This document shows positions 24,663 to 37,100 of a DNA stretch of 64,000 bases, in pieces. This stretch comes from Streptococcus cristatus ATCC 51100 (GTDB lineage: Bacteria > Bacillota > Bacilli > Lactobacillales > Streptococcaceae), in NCBI RefSeq assembly GCF_011612585.1, contig NZ_CP050133.1, forward strand, positions 1,612,001-1,676,000, in the 5' to 3' direction. The number at the start of each line of letters is the position of its first letter. Position 1 is the stretch's first letter. The notes under the pieces were generated by a model. The model ran no database searches, had not been told where the DNA came from, and saw only the letters and a list, made by a program, of their open reading frames with translations. A program made the position numbers and the translations under genes.

Positions 24663-25829
24663 TTAAAGAATACTGGAGGCAGCTTCAAAGCGCTTTTCAC
24701 CATCCAGATAAGTAGCAACCAGCTCCAAATCCTTGTCCAGCACGATAAAATCGGCATCATAGCCTTCCTTGATCTGGCCACAGACATCGTCAATGTGGAC
24801 GGATTTTGCTGGGATGAGACTGGCCATCATGACTGCTTGGTGAGGATTTGCGATGCCCCACTCAACCACATTTTTCAGGCCGTCTTTGAGCTGCAGGATT
24901 GATCCTGCCAAGTTGCCAGTCGATTTGAGACGAGCTGTGCCATTGGCTACCACCACTGGAAATTCTCCCAGCATATAGTCACCATCTTCCAGCCCACCTG
25001 CAGTCATACAGTCTGTGATGAGGGCTACATGTTCATGGCCCTTTTGCTTGAGCAAAATATCACAGGCCTTGGGATCTACGTGGTGCCCATCACAAATCAA
25101 CTCTGCGTAAGTGTGAGGCAGCTCGTACATAGCCCCAACCATACCTAGTTCACGGTGGGTCAAGCCCCGCATACCATTGTAGGCATGTACCCAAACACTG
25201 GCTCCTGCTTCCACTGCTGCCTTAGCTTCGTCATAGGTCGCATTAGAGTGCCCCAAAGCGACTGTCACACCTTCATCAGTGATGGTGCGGACAAATTCTT
25301 CCACGCCCTCACGCTCAGGTGCCAAAGCAATCTTATTTAGCAGGCCATTGGCTGCCTTTTGCCAAGCACGAAATTCATCCATACGAGGGTCCTTCATGTA
25401 GGCTGGGTTTTGGGCACCCTTGTACTTTTCAGTGAAGTAAGGCCCTTCAAAGTAGAGACCGCGAATCTTGGCACCACTTGCTTCTTGATAGCGCGCACCA
25501 ATATTCTCCGTCACAGCTAGAAGTTGCTCGTAAGATGATGTCAGCGTAGTCGGCAGGAAACTAGTCACCCCAGTCGTCAAAAGCCCTTCACTCATGGTAT
25601 GGAGGGTACCTTCGATGTTATTGTCCATGACATCGACCCCACCAAAACCATGGACATGGGTATCCACCAGACCCGGTGCGACAGAGTAGCCTGTGTAATC
25701 CACCACTTCCGCATCCGCAGGGACTTCCTGTACTAATTTTCCAAATTTTCCATCAATCACTTCTAAAAATCCACCCTTGCGAATCCCTTGAGGATAGAAG
25801 AACTGATCGGCTTTTATATATTTAGGCAT
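24663..25829 (-). CDS. nagA: N-acetylglucosamine-6-phosphate deacetylase
   Basis: Amidohydrolase that removes acetate from GlcNAc-6-phosphate, feeding amino sugar catabolism and wall precursor recycling. 388 residues, full length. DTHVHGFGG near residue 57 is the first metal-binding segment, GLYFEGPYF near 122 carries the Glu, VALGHSNATYDEA near 192 and VWVHAYNGMRGL near 213 carry the metal His residues, and LITDCMTAGG near 275 contains the catalytic Asp. The leader carries a strong promoter overlapped by a cre-like site, in line with carbon catabolite control. Confidence 0.95.
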   Translation of the reverse strand: MPKYIKADQFFYPQGIRKGGFLEVIDGKFGKLVQEVPADAEVVDYTGYSVAPGLVDTHVHGFGGVDVMDNNIEGTLHTMSEGLLTTGVTSFLPTTLTSSYEQLLAVTENIGARYQEASGAKIRGLYFEGPYFTEKYKGAQNPAYMKDPRMDEFRAWQKAANGLLNKIALAPEREGVEEFVRTITDEGVTVALGHSNATYDEAKAAVEAGASVWVHAYNGMRGLTHRELGMVGAMYELPHTYAELICDGHHVDPKACDILLKQKGHEHVALITDCMTAGGLEDGDYMLGEFPVVVANGTARLKSTGNLAGSILQLKDGLKNVVEWGIANPHQAVMMASLIPAKSVHIDDVCGQIKEGYDADFIVLDKDLELVATYLDGEKRFEAASSIL

Positions 25830-25865
25830 CTGACTGCCTCCTCTTGTTCTATTTCTATTGACTCT

Positions 25866-25894
25866 ATTATAACGCTTTCTATTTTATTTGTAAA
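25866..25894 (-). promoter_or_regulatory. nagA promoter overlapped by a cre-like site
   Basis: On the minus strand TTTACA (25894-25889), 17 bases and TATAAT (25871-25866) form a strong promoter. AGAAAGCGTTATAA at 25880-25867 matches the cre consensus TGNAANCGNTNNCA except at two positions and overlaps the -10, a repressing position for CcpA. Confidence 0.65.
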
Positions 25895-25946
25895 TGGTCT
25901 ATACCTCTTTTTTAGAAAAATTTATTATATTATTTAAATCAAGAAA

Positions 25947-26126
25947 AGAGAGTGGGACAGAAATCGGTAATTCGTTAGAATTCGATTTCGTCGTCCCACC
26001 TCCGCACAGTTGAGTAGGGCTGTAAAAGCTGATGAAATCAGCGTAGTAGAGCCCACTCAACCACTGCGTCTTGCTCGACAATCCAAAGACAATTGAGAGG
26101 CTAGGACTTTTGTCCCAGCCTCTTTC
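25947..26126 (-). repeat. Intergenic repeat element, copy 2 (intact form)
   Basis: Same element as at 1617-1927 but in the opposite orientation and without the internal 135-base interruption. Between 25947 and 26099 it is almost identical to 1771-1927. The outer end at 26101-26126 folds into a hairpin, GAGGCTGGGAC...GTCCTAGCCTC, four bases beyond the stop of the Na/Pi transporter gene, and so probably terminates that transcript. Confidence 0.85.
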
Positions 26127-26130
26127 TGTC

Positions 26131-27762
26131 TTAAATTTGTTCCATCTGTACTTTCTCAGCCAAATTCATGGCGTGGTCAGCAACTCTGGTATAGTGGGAA
26201 ATAATATCGATGAAGTTGACCCCAGCCTGAGGCGTACATTCTCCCTTGTTGAGACGGGCAATGTGAGTCTTGCGCAAGCTGCGTTCTAGCTTGTCAATAG
26301 CTGTATGCTTAGCTTCTAAAGTGTTGGCCAATTCCACATCATTTGTTTCCACAGAAGTCAAAGCTTCTTTGATAAAGTCCAAGGTCAGTTGATAAATGTT
26401 TTCCAACTCTGCTAAGGCAGCTGGTGAAAATTCCACTTTCTTACGGTGCAAGTAGTCTGTCAAATTCAACAAAGCTTCTGAGTGGTCACCGATTCTCTCC
26501 AAATCACGGCTAGAGTCCAGAATGCTGGTCAAGACTTCACTCTCTTTTGGATTGAGCTGCTGACCAGATAGGACAATCAGATAGCGAGTTAATTCATCAT
26601 CAATGGCATTGATGGCTTCCTCTGTCTTATGGCCCTTCTCAGCGGATTTCTCTTCGTAATTAATAATATAATCATAGGCCAATTCGAAAGATTTAGCCGC
26701 GTAGCCACCCAAGTGAAGGAGTTCCTTTTTAGCATTTCCCAGAGCCAATGATGGCGCTTGGTCGATCAAAATCATATCTAGGTAGAGAGATTCGTATTTA
26801 ACGGTTTCATCCTCACCCGGAATCAGCTTGGTAACCAAATAAGCTAGAAGGCCGATAAAAGGAAACTGGATAATAGTATTGGTAATATTAAAGGTTCCGT
26901 GGGCAAAGGCAATAGTCATTTCTGGTGACAAATGCAAGGCTGTCTCAAACCACTGAATCAGTGATGTGAAAGGCAGCAGGAAGAGCATACAGATGACTGT
27001 TCCCACAACGTTAAAGGCTACATGGGCTCCAGCGACACGCTTGGCTGCGATATTAGCCCCCAAGGAAGCAATAATCGCTGTAATCGTCGTTCCGATATTG
27101 TCACCAAAGAGAACTGGTAAAGCTCCTTGCAGGTCAATGAGATTGCTGGCATAGAGATTTTGCAGAATCCCGATGGTCGCCGAAGATGCTTGAATGAGCA
27201 GGGTCAAGCCCGTTCCGACAAAGACACCCAAGACTGGATTTTTACTCAGCTGAACCATGTAATCTCGGAAGACTTGCAAGTCTTTGAGAGGCTCCATGGC
27301 TCCACTCATGAGATTGAGGGCGAAAAAGATGCCACCGACACCAAAGAGGATACGCCCGACATTGTTCACTGAGCGATTCTTGGTGAAAAAGAGGCAAACC
27401 GCACCGACAAAGAGCAAGGGCAGGGCGTAATCACCCAGCTTAAAACCAATGATGAAAGAGGTCACGGTCGTACCAATATTGGCCCCCATGACAATCCCGA
27501 TAGCCTGACGCAGGGTCAACAGCCCCGCACTCACCAGACCAACTGTGATCACTGTCACACCTGAACTAGACTGGATCAGGGCTGTCATCCCGATCCCAAC
27601 TAGCACACCTAAAAAAGGATTGCTCGTGTATTTATCAATGAAATAGCGCAGGCGGTCTCCCGCTGCCTGCTGCAAGCCGTCTCCCATCATACGAATACTG
27701 TATAGGAACAGCCCCAAGCCTCCTAAAAAGCTAAATATAATTTCTTGCCAATTAATGGACAT
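26131..27762 (-). CDS. Na/Pi cotransporter family protein (NptA/YjbB type) with PhoU-like tail
   Basis: 543-residue membrane protein. Residues 1-310 hold about eight hydrophobic segments with two inverted repeats, each carrying a Gln-Ser-Ser signature: ALIQSSSGVTVITVG near residue 61 and LLIQASSATIGILQ near 188, plus two GANIGTT/GDNIGTT motifs. Residues 340-540 are helical and PhoU-like (DSSRDLERIGDHSEALLNL). The protein should move phosphate with sodium, in either direction. An in-line CGGAGG site precedes the ATG. Confidence 0.88.
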   Translation of the reverse strand: MSINWQEIIFSFLGGLGLFLYSIRMMGDGLQQAAGDRLRYFIDKYTSNPFLGVLVGIGMTALIQSSSGVTVITVGLVSAGLLTLRQAIGIVMGANIGTTVTSFIIGFKLGDYALPLLFVGAVCLFFTKNRSVNNVGRILFGVGGIFFALNLMSGAMEPLKDLQVFRDYMVQLSKNPVLGVFVGTGLTLLIQASSATIGILQNLYASNLIDLQGALPVLFGDNIGTTITAIIASLGANIAAKRVAGAHVAFNVVGTVICMLFLLPFTSLIQWFETALHLSPEMTIAFAHGTFNITNTIIQFPFIGLLAYLVTKLIPGEDETVKYESLYLDMILIDQAPSLALGNAKKELLHLGGYAAKSFELAYDYIINYEEKSAEKGHKTEEAINAIDDELTRYLIVLSGQQLNPKESEVLTSILDSSRDLERIGDHSEALLNLTDYLHRKKVEFSPAALAELENIYQLTLDFIKEALTSVETNDVELANTLEAKHTAIDKLERSLRKTHIARLNKGECTPQAGVNFIDIISHYTRVADHAMNLAEKVQMEQI

Positions 27763-28069
27763 TTCTTTTCCTCCGAAAAATAAATAGCGGATAATCTCCT
27801 ATACTATTTTAAAACATCCAGCCTAATCTCACAAGCCTTTTCTAAAAAAGAATCAAATTATTTTTTGCTAATTTTGAAACTTTTATTTTCATCACACTCA
27901 AGACCAAACCAGAGCAAGCGACAAGGCTCTCTCACTACAAGAAAAGACAAGTAGACAGAACTAAATTTCAATATTTTTAGCTTGGTTCATCGCTTTCTAG
28001 TCTCAGGCTCAAAACATCTAAATTGCCCAGTTTATCTTTTATCTCAGCATAACTCACATTCTATACATG
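27763..28069. other. Gene-free stretch between adhesin and transporter
   Basis: About 310 bases, AT-rich. I see no open frame with a ribosome site, no repeat shared with the rest of the window and no RNA gene. The transporter gene's promoter must lie at its left end, but only weak -10-like sequence (TAAAAT, TATAGG) is present. Confidence 0.5.
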
Positions 28070-28112
28070 CAAAAAGCAAAAATCCCAGATAGCTATAGGC
28101 TATCTGGGATTT
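28070..28112 (-). terminator. Terminator of the giant adhesin gene
   Basis: AAATCCCAGATAGC and GCTATCTGGGATTT form a perfect 14-base stem with a loop of five bases, and on the minus strand a TTTTTGCTTTTTG tail follows. It stands 48 bases after the adhesin stop codon. Confidence 0.9.
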
Positions 28113-28159
28113 GCGTTCCATCGCTAAAGTGCTGGTATCATTTTAGCTAGGTCTTAAGA

Positions 28160-31100
28160 TTAGTCTTCCAAGTTCACATCAGATGTTGATTCTTTCTTCT
28201 TTTTGTTCTTAAGAAAGGCTGATGCCAACGTTGCTATTCCTAATCCAAGCGCTGCTAATGGATTATTGGCAGTTCCTGTATTTGGCAAAGCTTTAGTGTT
28301 TGGAGTAACCTTGACTTTTTCTGGTTGTGCAGGCTGTGGCTTAGGTGCTTGAGAGTGATTTGTCGCACTAGATACAGATGCACTTTCAGACAGACTAGTA
28401 GAGATACTTGCGCTATCACTCAGTGACACACTTGCGGATGTGCTCAATGAAGCAGAAACACTCATGCTCAAGTAGGCACTTGCTGAAAGTGAATCGTCGG
28501 CGATGGCATGACTGGCACTGATTGAACCTGAAATGCTTGCACTTGTACTCAATGAAGTAGAGATAGACTGACTATCACTTACAGAAGCTGAAGTACTTGC
28601 ACTTACAGACGCGAGGTAGCTTGGCAGGTTAAACTCTGGCTTAGACTCGCTGGTTGGATCACCCTTACTATAGCTGAATGAGTTTGACTCTTGTGACACA
28701 CTTGTACTCAAGCTGCTTGAAAGGCTATCGCTAAGTGATGTAGAGGTACTTACGCTTGCTGACTCTGACGCACTGACTGAAGCCGATACGCTGGTGCTTA
28801 AGCTTGCTCTTGCTGATATAGATTCGCTTATGCTCAGTGATGCCAAATCATTTTCACTTGCAAGAGCAGATGCGCTAGCGCTCAATAACACTGAAGTGCT
28901 CTCGCTTGTTGAGACTGATTGGCTACTGCTTACAGAAGACGATGCACTCTCGCTTACTGAGATTGAAGCACTGAGACTTGTGCTTATGCTTGTACTTGTT
29001 GAATCTGACGCGCTGAGTGAGGCACTGAGGCTGGTGCTCAAACTTGTGCTTGCTGAATCTGAGGCACTAATTGAGGCACTGAGGCTTGTACTCAAGCTGG
29101 TGCTTGATGAATCTGAGGCACTGAGTGAGGCACTGAGACTTGTGCTCAGGCTCGTGCTTGATGAATCTGAAGCGCTAATTGAGGCACTGAGGCTTGTACT
29201 CAAGCTGGTGCTTGATGAATCTGAAGCGCTAATTGAGGCACTGAGGCTGGTGCTCAGACTAGTACTTGTTGAATCTGAGGCACTGATTGAGGCACTTAGA
29301 CTTGTGCTCAAGCTGGTGCTTGCTGAATCTGAGGCACTGAGTGATGCACTTAGACTTGTACTCAAGCTGGTGCTTGCTGAATCTGAGGCACTGAGTGATG
29401 CACTGAGACTTGTGCTCAAACTTGTGCTTGTTGAATCTGAGGCACTGAGTGAAGCACTTAGACTTGTGCTCAAACTTGTACTTACTGAATCTGAGGCACT
29501 GAGTGAAGCACTTAGACTTGTGCTCAAACTTGTACTTGCTGAGTCTGAGGCACTGATTGATGCACTGAGGCTGGTGCTCAAGCTGGTGCTGGCTGAATCT
29601 GAGGCGCTGATTGATGCACTGAGGCTTGTGCTCAAGCTGGTGCTTGATGAATCTGAAGCGCTAATTGAGGCACTGAGGCTGGTACTCAAGCTGGTGCTTG
29701 ATGAATCTGAAGCGCTAATTGAGGCACTGAGACTTGTACTCAAGCTGGTGCTTGATGAATCTGAGGCACTGATTGATGCACTGAGACTTGTGCTCAAGCT
29801 GGTGCTTGATGAATCTGAAGCGCTGAGTGAGGCACTGAGGCTGGTACTCAAACTTGTGCTGGCTGAATCTGAAGCGCTAATTGAGGCACTGAGGCTGGTA
29901 CTCAAGCTGGTGCTTGATGAATCTGAAGCGCTAATTGAGGCACTGAGGCTGGTACTCAAGCTGGTGCTTGATGAATCTGAGGCACTGATTGAGGCACTGA
30001 GGCTGGTGCTCAAACTTGTACTTGCTGAGTCGCTTGCACTAATTGAGGCACTGAGGCTCGTGCTCAAACTTGTACTTGCTGAGTCGCTTGCACTAATTGA
30101 GGCACTGAGACTTGTGCTCAAGCTGGTGCTTGCTGAATCTGAAGCGCTAATTGAAGCACTGAGGCTGGTACTCAAGCTGGTGCTTGATGAATCTGAAGCG
30201 CTAATTGAGGCACTGAGGCTGGTACTCAAGCTGGTGCTTGATGAATCTGAAGCGCTAATTGAGGCACTGAGGCTGGTACTCAAGCTGGTGCTTGCTGAAT
30301 CTGAAGCGCTGAGTGAGGCACTGAGGCTGGTGCTCAGACTAGTACTTGCTGAATCTGAAGCGCTAATTGAGGCACTGAGACTTGTACTCAAGCTGGTGCT
30401 TGCTGAATCTGAAGCGCTAATTGAGGCACTGAGACTTGTACTCAAGCTGGTGCTTGCTGAATCTGAAGCGCTGAGTGAGGCACTGAGGCTTGTACTCAAG
30501 CTGGTGCTTGCTGAATCTGAAGCGCTAATTGAGGCACTGAGGCTGGTGCTCAAGCTTGCATTTGATGACTCTGATGCACTAATTGAGGCACTGAGACTTG
30601 TGCTCAAGCTGGTGCTTGCTGAATCTGAAGCGCTAATTGAGGCACTGAGGCTAGTGCTCAGACTAGTACTTGCTGAATCTGAAGCGCTAATTGAGGCACT
30701 GAGGCTTGTACTCAAGCTGGTGCTTGCTGAATCTGAAGCACTGATTGATGCACTTAGACTAGTACTCAAACTTGTACTTGCTGAGTCGCTTGCACTAAGT
30801 GACGCACTGAGGCTGGTGCTCAAGCTGGTGCTTGCTGAATCTGAAGCACTAATTGAGGCACTGAGGCTAGTACTCAAGCTGGTGCTTACTGAATCTGAAG
30901 CACTGAGTGAAGCACTTAGACTTGTGCTCAAACTTGTACTTGCTGAATCTGAAGCACTGATTGATGCACTGAGGCTTGTACTCAAGCTGGTGCTTGCTGA
31001 ATCTGAAGCACTAATTGAGGCACTGAGGCTAGTACTCAAGCTGGTGCTTGCTGAATCTGAAGCACTAATTGAGGCACTGAGGCTTGTACTCAAGCTGGTG

Positions 31101-34100
31101 CTTGCTGAATCTGATGCGCTAATTGAAGCACTGAGACTTGTGCTCAAACTTGTGCTGGCTGAATCTGAGGCGCTAATTGAGGCACTGAGGCTCGTGCTCA
31201 AACTTGTACTTGCTGAATCTGAAGCACTGAGTGAGACACTGAGACTTGTGCTCAGGCTCGTGCTGGCTGAATCTGAGGCGCTAATTGAGGCACTGAGGCT
31301 GGTGCTCAAGCTTGCACTTGATGACTCTGATGCACTAATTGAGGCACTGAGACTTGTGCTCAAGCTGGTGCTTGATGAATCTGAAGCGCTAATTGAGGCA
31401 CTGAGGCTGGTGCTCAGACTAGTACTTGTTGAATCTGAGGCACTGATTGATGCACTGAGACTTGTGCTCAAGCTGGTGCTTGCTGAATCTGAGGCACTGA
31501 GTGATGCACTTAGACTTGTACTCAAGCTGGTGCTTGCTGAATCTGAGGCACTGAGTGATGCACTTAGACTTGTACTCAAGCTGGTGCTTGATGAATCTGA
31601 GGCACTGATTGATGCACTGAGACTTGTGCTCAAACTTGTGCTTGTTGAATCTGAGGCACTGAGTGATGCACTTAGACTTGTGCTCAAACTTGTACTTACT
31701 GAATCTGAGGCACTGAGTGATGCACTTAGACTTGTGCTCAAACTTGTACTTGCTGAGTCTGAGGCACTGATTGATGCACTGAGGCTGGTGCTCAAGCTGG
31801 TGCTTGATGAATCTGAGGTACTGATTGATGCACTGAGGCTGGTGCTCAAGCTGGTGCTGGCTGAATCTGAGGCGCTGATTGATGCACTGAGGCTGGTACT
31901 CAAGCTGGTGCTTGATGAATCTGAAGCGCTAATTGAGGCACTGAGGCTTGTACTCAAGCTGGTGCTTGATGAATCTGAAGCGCTAATTGAGGCACTGAGG
32001 CTGGTGCTCAGACTAGTACTTGTTGAATCTGAGGCACTGATTGAGGCACTGAGACTTGTGCTCAAGCTGGTGCTTGATGAATCTGAAGCGCTGAGTGAGG
32101 CACTGAGGCTGGTACTCAAACTTGTGCTGGCTGAATCTGAAGCGCTAATTGAGGCACTGAGGCTTGTACTCAAGCTGGTGCTTGATGAATCTGAAGCGCT
32201 AATTGAGGCACTGAGGCTTGTACTCAAGCTGGTGCTTGATGAATCTGAGGCACTGATTGAGGCACTGAGGCTGGTGCTCAAACTTGTACTTGCTGAGTCG
32301 CTTGCACTTACTGAGACAGACTGGCTTGCGCTCAATGACGTTGAAGCTGATTCACTTGTTGAAACTGATTGACTCAGGCTTACTGATGCTGAAGCACTTG
32401 TGCTTTCTGAAACGGATTGACTCAGGCTCACTGATGCTGAAGCACTTGCACTTACTGAGACAGACTGGCTTGTTGAGACAGACTGGCTTGCGCTCAATGA
32501 TGCTGAGGCACTTGCACTTGCTGAGACAGACTGGCTCAAGCTCAGTGACGCTGAAGCAGACTCGCTTGCTGAAACGGATTGACTTAAGCTCAACGAAGAT
32601 GAGGCACTTGCACTTACTGAGACAGACTGACTTGTGCTCAATGAAGTTGAAGCTGATTCACTTGTTGAAACTGATTGACTCAAGCTCAACGAAGCGGAGG
32701 CACTTGCACTTGTTGAAACTGACTGACTCAAGCTTACTGATGCTAAAGCACTTGCACTTACTGAGACAGACTGGCTTGCGCTCAATGACGTTGAAGCTGA
32801 TTCACTTGTTGAAACTGATTGACTCAGGCTCATTGACGCTGAAGCAGATTCGCTTGTTGAGACTGACTGGCTGGTGCTCATTGACGTTGAAGCTGATTCA
32901 CTTGTTGAAACTGACTGGCTGGTGCTCAATGATGCTGAAGCAGACTCACTTGCTGAAACTGACTGGCTTGCGCTCAATGACGCTGAAGCAGACTCGCTTG
33001 CTGAGACAGACTGGCTGGTGCTCATTGACGTTGAAGCTGATTCACTTGCTGAGACAGACTGGCTCAAGCTCAATGACGCTGAAGCTGATTCACTTGTTGA
33101 AACTGACTGGCTCAAGCTTAACGAAGCTGAAGCACTATTACTCAATGAGACTGACTGACTCAAGCTCAATGACGCTGAAGCACTTGCACTTACTGAGACA
33201 GACTGGCTACCGCTCAATGAAGTTGAAGCACTCTTACTTAGTGAAACCGATTGACTCAAGCTCAACGAAGCTGAAGCGCTTGTGCTTGTTGAAACTGATT
33301 GGCTCAAGCTTACTGATGCTGAAGCACTTGCGCTTGTTGAGACAGACTGGCTGGTGCTCAATGAGGTTGAAGCACTGGCACTTGCTGAAACGGATTGACT
33401 TAAGCTCAATGAAGTTGAAGCTGATTCACTTGTTGAAACTGACTGGCTCAGGCTTACTGATGCTGAAGCACTGGCACTTGTTGAAACGGGTTGGCTCAAG
33501 CTCAATGACGCTGAGGCACTTGTGCTTACTGATACAGACTGGCTTGCGCTCATTGAGCTTGAAGCTGATTCACTTGTTGAAACTGATTGACTCAAGCTTA
33601 CTGATGCTGAATTGCTTGCACTTGTTGATACAGACTGATTCAAGCTCAACGAAGCTGAAACACTTGCGCTTGTTGAGACAGACTGGCTTGCGCTCAATGA
33701 AGCTGAGGCACTTGCACTTGCTGAGACAGATTGACTCAAACTCAATGACGCTGAAGCTGACTCGCTTGTTGAAACGGATTGGCTCAGGCTTACTGATGCT
33801 GAAGCACTTGCACTTACTGAGACTGACTGGCTCAAGCTCAACGAAGCTGAAGTACTTACACTTGCTGAAACTGACTGACTCAAGCTTACTGATGCTGAAG
33901 TGCTTGTGCTTGCTGATACAGACTGGCTCAGACTTACTGATGCTGAAGCACTTGCACTTGTTGAAACGGATTGACTCAAGCTTACTGATGCTGAAGCACT
34001 TGCGCTTGTTGAGACAGATTGGCTGCCACTCAACGAAGCTGAGGCTGACTGGCTCAAGCTCATTGACGCTGAAGCAGACTCGCTTGCTGAGACTGACTGG

Positions 34101-37100
34101 CTGGTGCTCAGTGACGCTGAAGCACTGGCACTTACTGAGACTGACTGGCTGGTGCTCAACGAAGCTGAAGCACTTGTACTTACTGAGACTGACTGGCTCA
34201 AGCTCATTGACGCTGAAGCACTGGCACTTGTTGAGACTGACTGGCTTGCGCTCAATGACGTTGAAGCTGATTCACTTGTTGAAACTGACTGACTCAAGCT
34301 CATTGACGCTGAAGCACTTGCACTTGCTGAGACTGACTGGCTCAAGCTCAGTGACGCTGAAGCACTGGCACTTACTGAGACTGACTGGCTGGTGCTCAAT
34401 GAAGTTGAAGCTGATTCACTTGTTGAAACTGACTGGCTCAGGCTCAATGATGCTGAGGCACTTGCACTTGCTGATACAGACTGGCTAGTGCTCAATGAAG
34501 TTGAAGCAGATTCGCTTGTTGAAACTGACTGGCTCAGGCTCAATGATGCTGAAGCATACTCGCTTGTTGAAACTGACTGGCTCAAGCTCAATGACGCTGA
34601 AGCACTTGCGCTTGTTGAGACAGATTGGCTGCCACTCAACGAAGCTGAGGCTGATTCACTTGCTGAAACTGATTGGCTCAGGCTCAATGATGCTGAAGCA
34701 TACTCGCTTGTTGAAACTGACTGGCTCAGGCTTACTGACGCTGAAGCACTTGCACTTACTGAGACTGACTGACTCAAGCTCAATGAGGCTGAAGCAGACT
34801 CGCTTGTCGAAACTGACTGGCTCAGGCTTTCTGATGCTGAAGCACTTGCACTTGCTGAGACTGACTGGCTCAAGCTCAATGACGCTGAAGCACTCGTACT
34901 TGTTGAAACTGATTGGCTACCACTCAATGAAGTTGAAGCACTATTACTTAGTGAGATGGATTGGCTCAAGCTCAACGAAGCTGAGGCACTTGCACTTGTT
35001 GAAACGGATTGACTCAAGCTTACTGATGCTGAAGCACTTGCACTTACTGAGACTGACTGGCTGGTGCTCAATGACGTTGAAGCTGATTCACTTACTGAGA
35101 CAGATTGGCTCAAGCTCATTGACGCTGAAGCACTTGCACTTACTGAGACTGACTGACTCAAGCTCAATGACGCTGAAGCAGACTCGCTTGTCGAAACTGA
35201 CTGGCTCAGGCTTTCTGATGCTGAAGCACTTGCACTTGCTGAGACTGACTGGCTCAAGCTCAATGACGCTGAAGCACTCGTACTTGTTGAAACTGATTGG
35301 CTCAGGCTCAATGATGCTGAAGTGCTTGTGCTTGCTGAAACTGACTGGCTGGTGCTCAATGAGCTTGAAACAGATTCACTTGCTGAAACTGACTGGCTCA
35401 AGCTCAATGAGGTTGAAGCAGATTCACTTGTTGAGACTGACTGGCTTGCGCTCAATGACGCTGAAGCAGATTCACTTGTTGAGACTGACTGGCTTGCGCT
35501 TAATGAGGCTGAAGCACTTGCACTTACTGAGACTGACTGGCTGGTGCTCAATGAGCTTGAAACAGATTCACTTGTTGAAACTGACTGGCTCAAGCTCAAT
35601 GACGCTGAAGCACTTGCACTTGTTGAAACTGATTGACTCAAGCTTACTGATGCTGAAGCAGACTCGCTTGCTGAAACAGACTGGCTTGCGCTCATTGAGG
35701 TTGAAGCTGATTCACTTGTTGAAACTGACTCGCTCAGGCTTACTGATGCTGAAGTGCTTGTGCTTGCTGAGACAGACTGGCTGGTGCTCAATGAGGTTGA
35801 AGCTGACTCGCTTGTTGAAACTGACTGGCTTAGGCTTACTGATGCTGAAGTGCTTGCACTTACTGAGACAGACTGACTCAAGCTCAATGATGCTGAGGCA
35901 CTTGTGCTTACTGAGACAGACTGACTTGCGCTCATTGAGGTTGAGGCACTTGCACTTGCTGAGACTGACTGGCTCAAGCTCATTGACGCTGAGGCACTTG
36001 TGCTTACTGAGACTGACTGGCTTGCGCTCATTGAGGTTGAGGCACTTGCACTTGCTGAGACTGACTGGCTCAAGCTCATTGACGCTGAGGCACTTGTGCT
36101 TACTGAGACAGACTGGCTTGCGCTCATTGAGGTTGAAGCTGATTCACTTGTTGATACAGACTGGCTCAAGCTTACTGACGCTGAAGCTGATTCACTTGCT
36201 GATACAGACTGACTCGTGCTCAACGATGCTGAGGCACTGGCACTTACTGAGACTGACTGGCTGGTGCTCAATGAAGTTGAAGCTGATTCACTTGCTGAAA
36301 CTGATTGACTCAAGCTCAACGATGCTGAGGCACTCGCGCTTGCTGAAACAGACTGGCTCAAGCTTACTGACGCTGAAGCACTTGCACTTGCTGAGACTGA
36401 CTGGCTCAAGCTCAATGAGGCTGAGGCGCTTGTGCTTGTTGAAACTGACTGGCTCAGGCTTACTGACGCTGAAGCACTGGCACTTGCTGAAACGGATTGG
36501 CTCAAGCTCAATGAGGCTGAGGCACTTGCACTTGCTGAGACAGACTGGCTGGTGCTCAATGAGCTTGAAGCTGATTCACTTGTTGAAACTGACTGGCTAC
36601 CACTCAATGAAGTTGAAGCTGACTCGCTTGTTGAAACTGACTGGCTCAAGCTTACTGATGCTGAAGTGCTTGTGCTTGCTGAGACAGACTGGCTTGCGCT
36701 CAATGAAGCTGAGGCACTTGCACTTGCTGAGACAGACTGGCTCAAGCTCAATGACGCTGAAGCAGACTCGCTTGTTGAAACGGACTGGCTTGCGCTCAAT
36801 GACGCTGAAGCTGATTCGCTTGCTGAAACTGATTGGCTCAGGCTCAATGATGCTGAAGCTGACTCGCTTGTTGAAACTGATTGACTCAAGCTTACTGATG
36901 CTGAAGCACTTGCACTTACTGAGACAGACTGGCTGGTGCTCAATGAGGTCGAGGCACTTGCACTTGCTGAAACTGACTGGCTCAGGCTTACTGATGCTGA
37001 AGCACTGGCACTTGCTGAGACAGACTGGCTCAAGCTCAACGAAGCTGAGGCACTTGTGCTTACTGAGACAGACTGGCTCAAGCTCAACGAAGCTGAGGCA

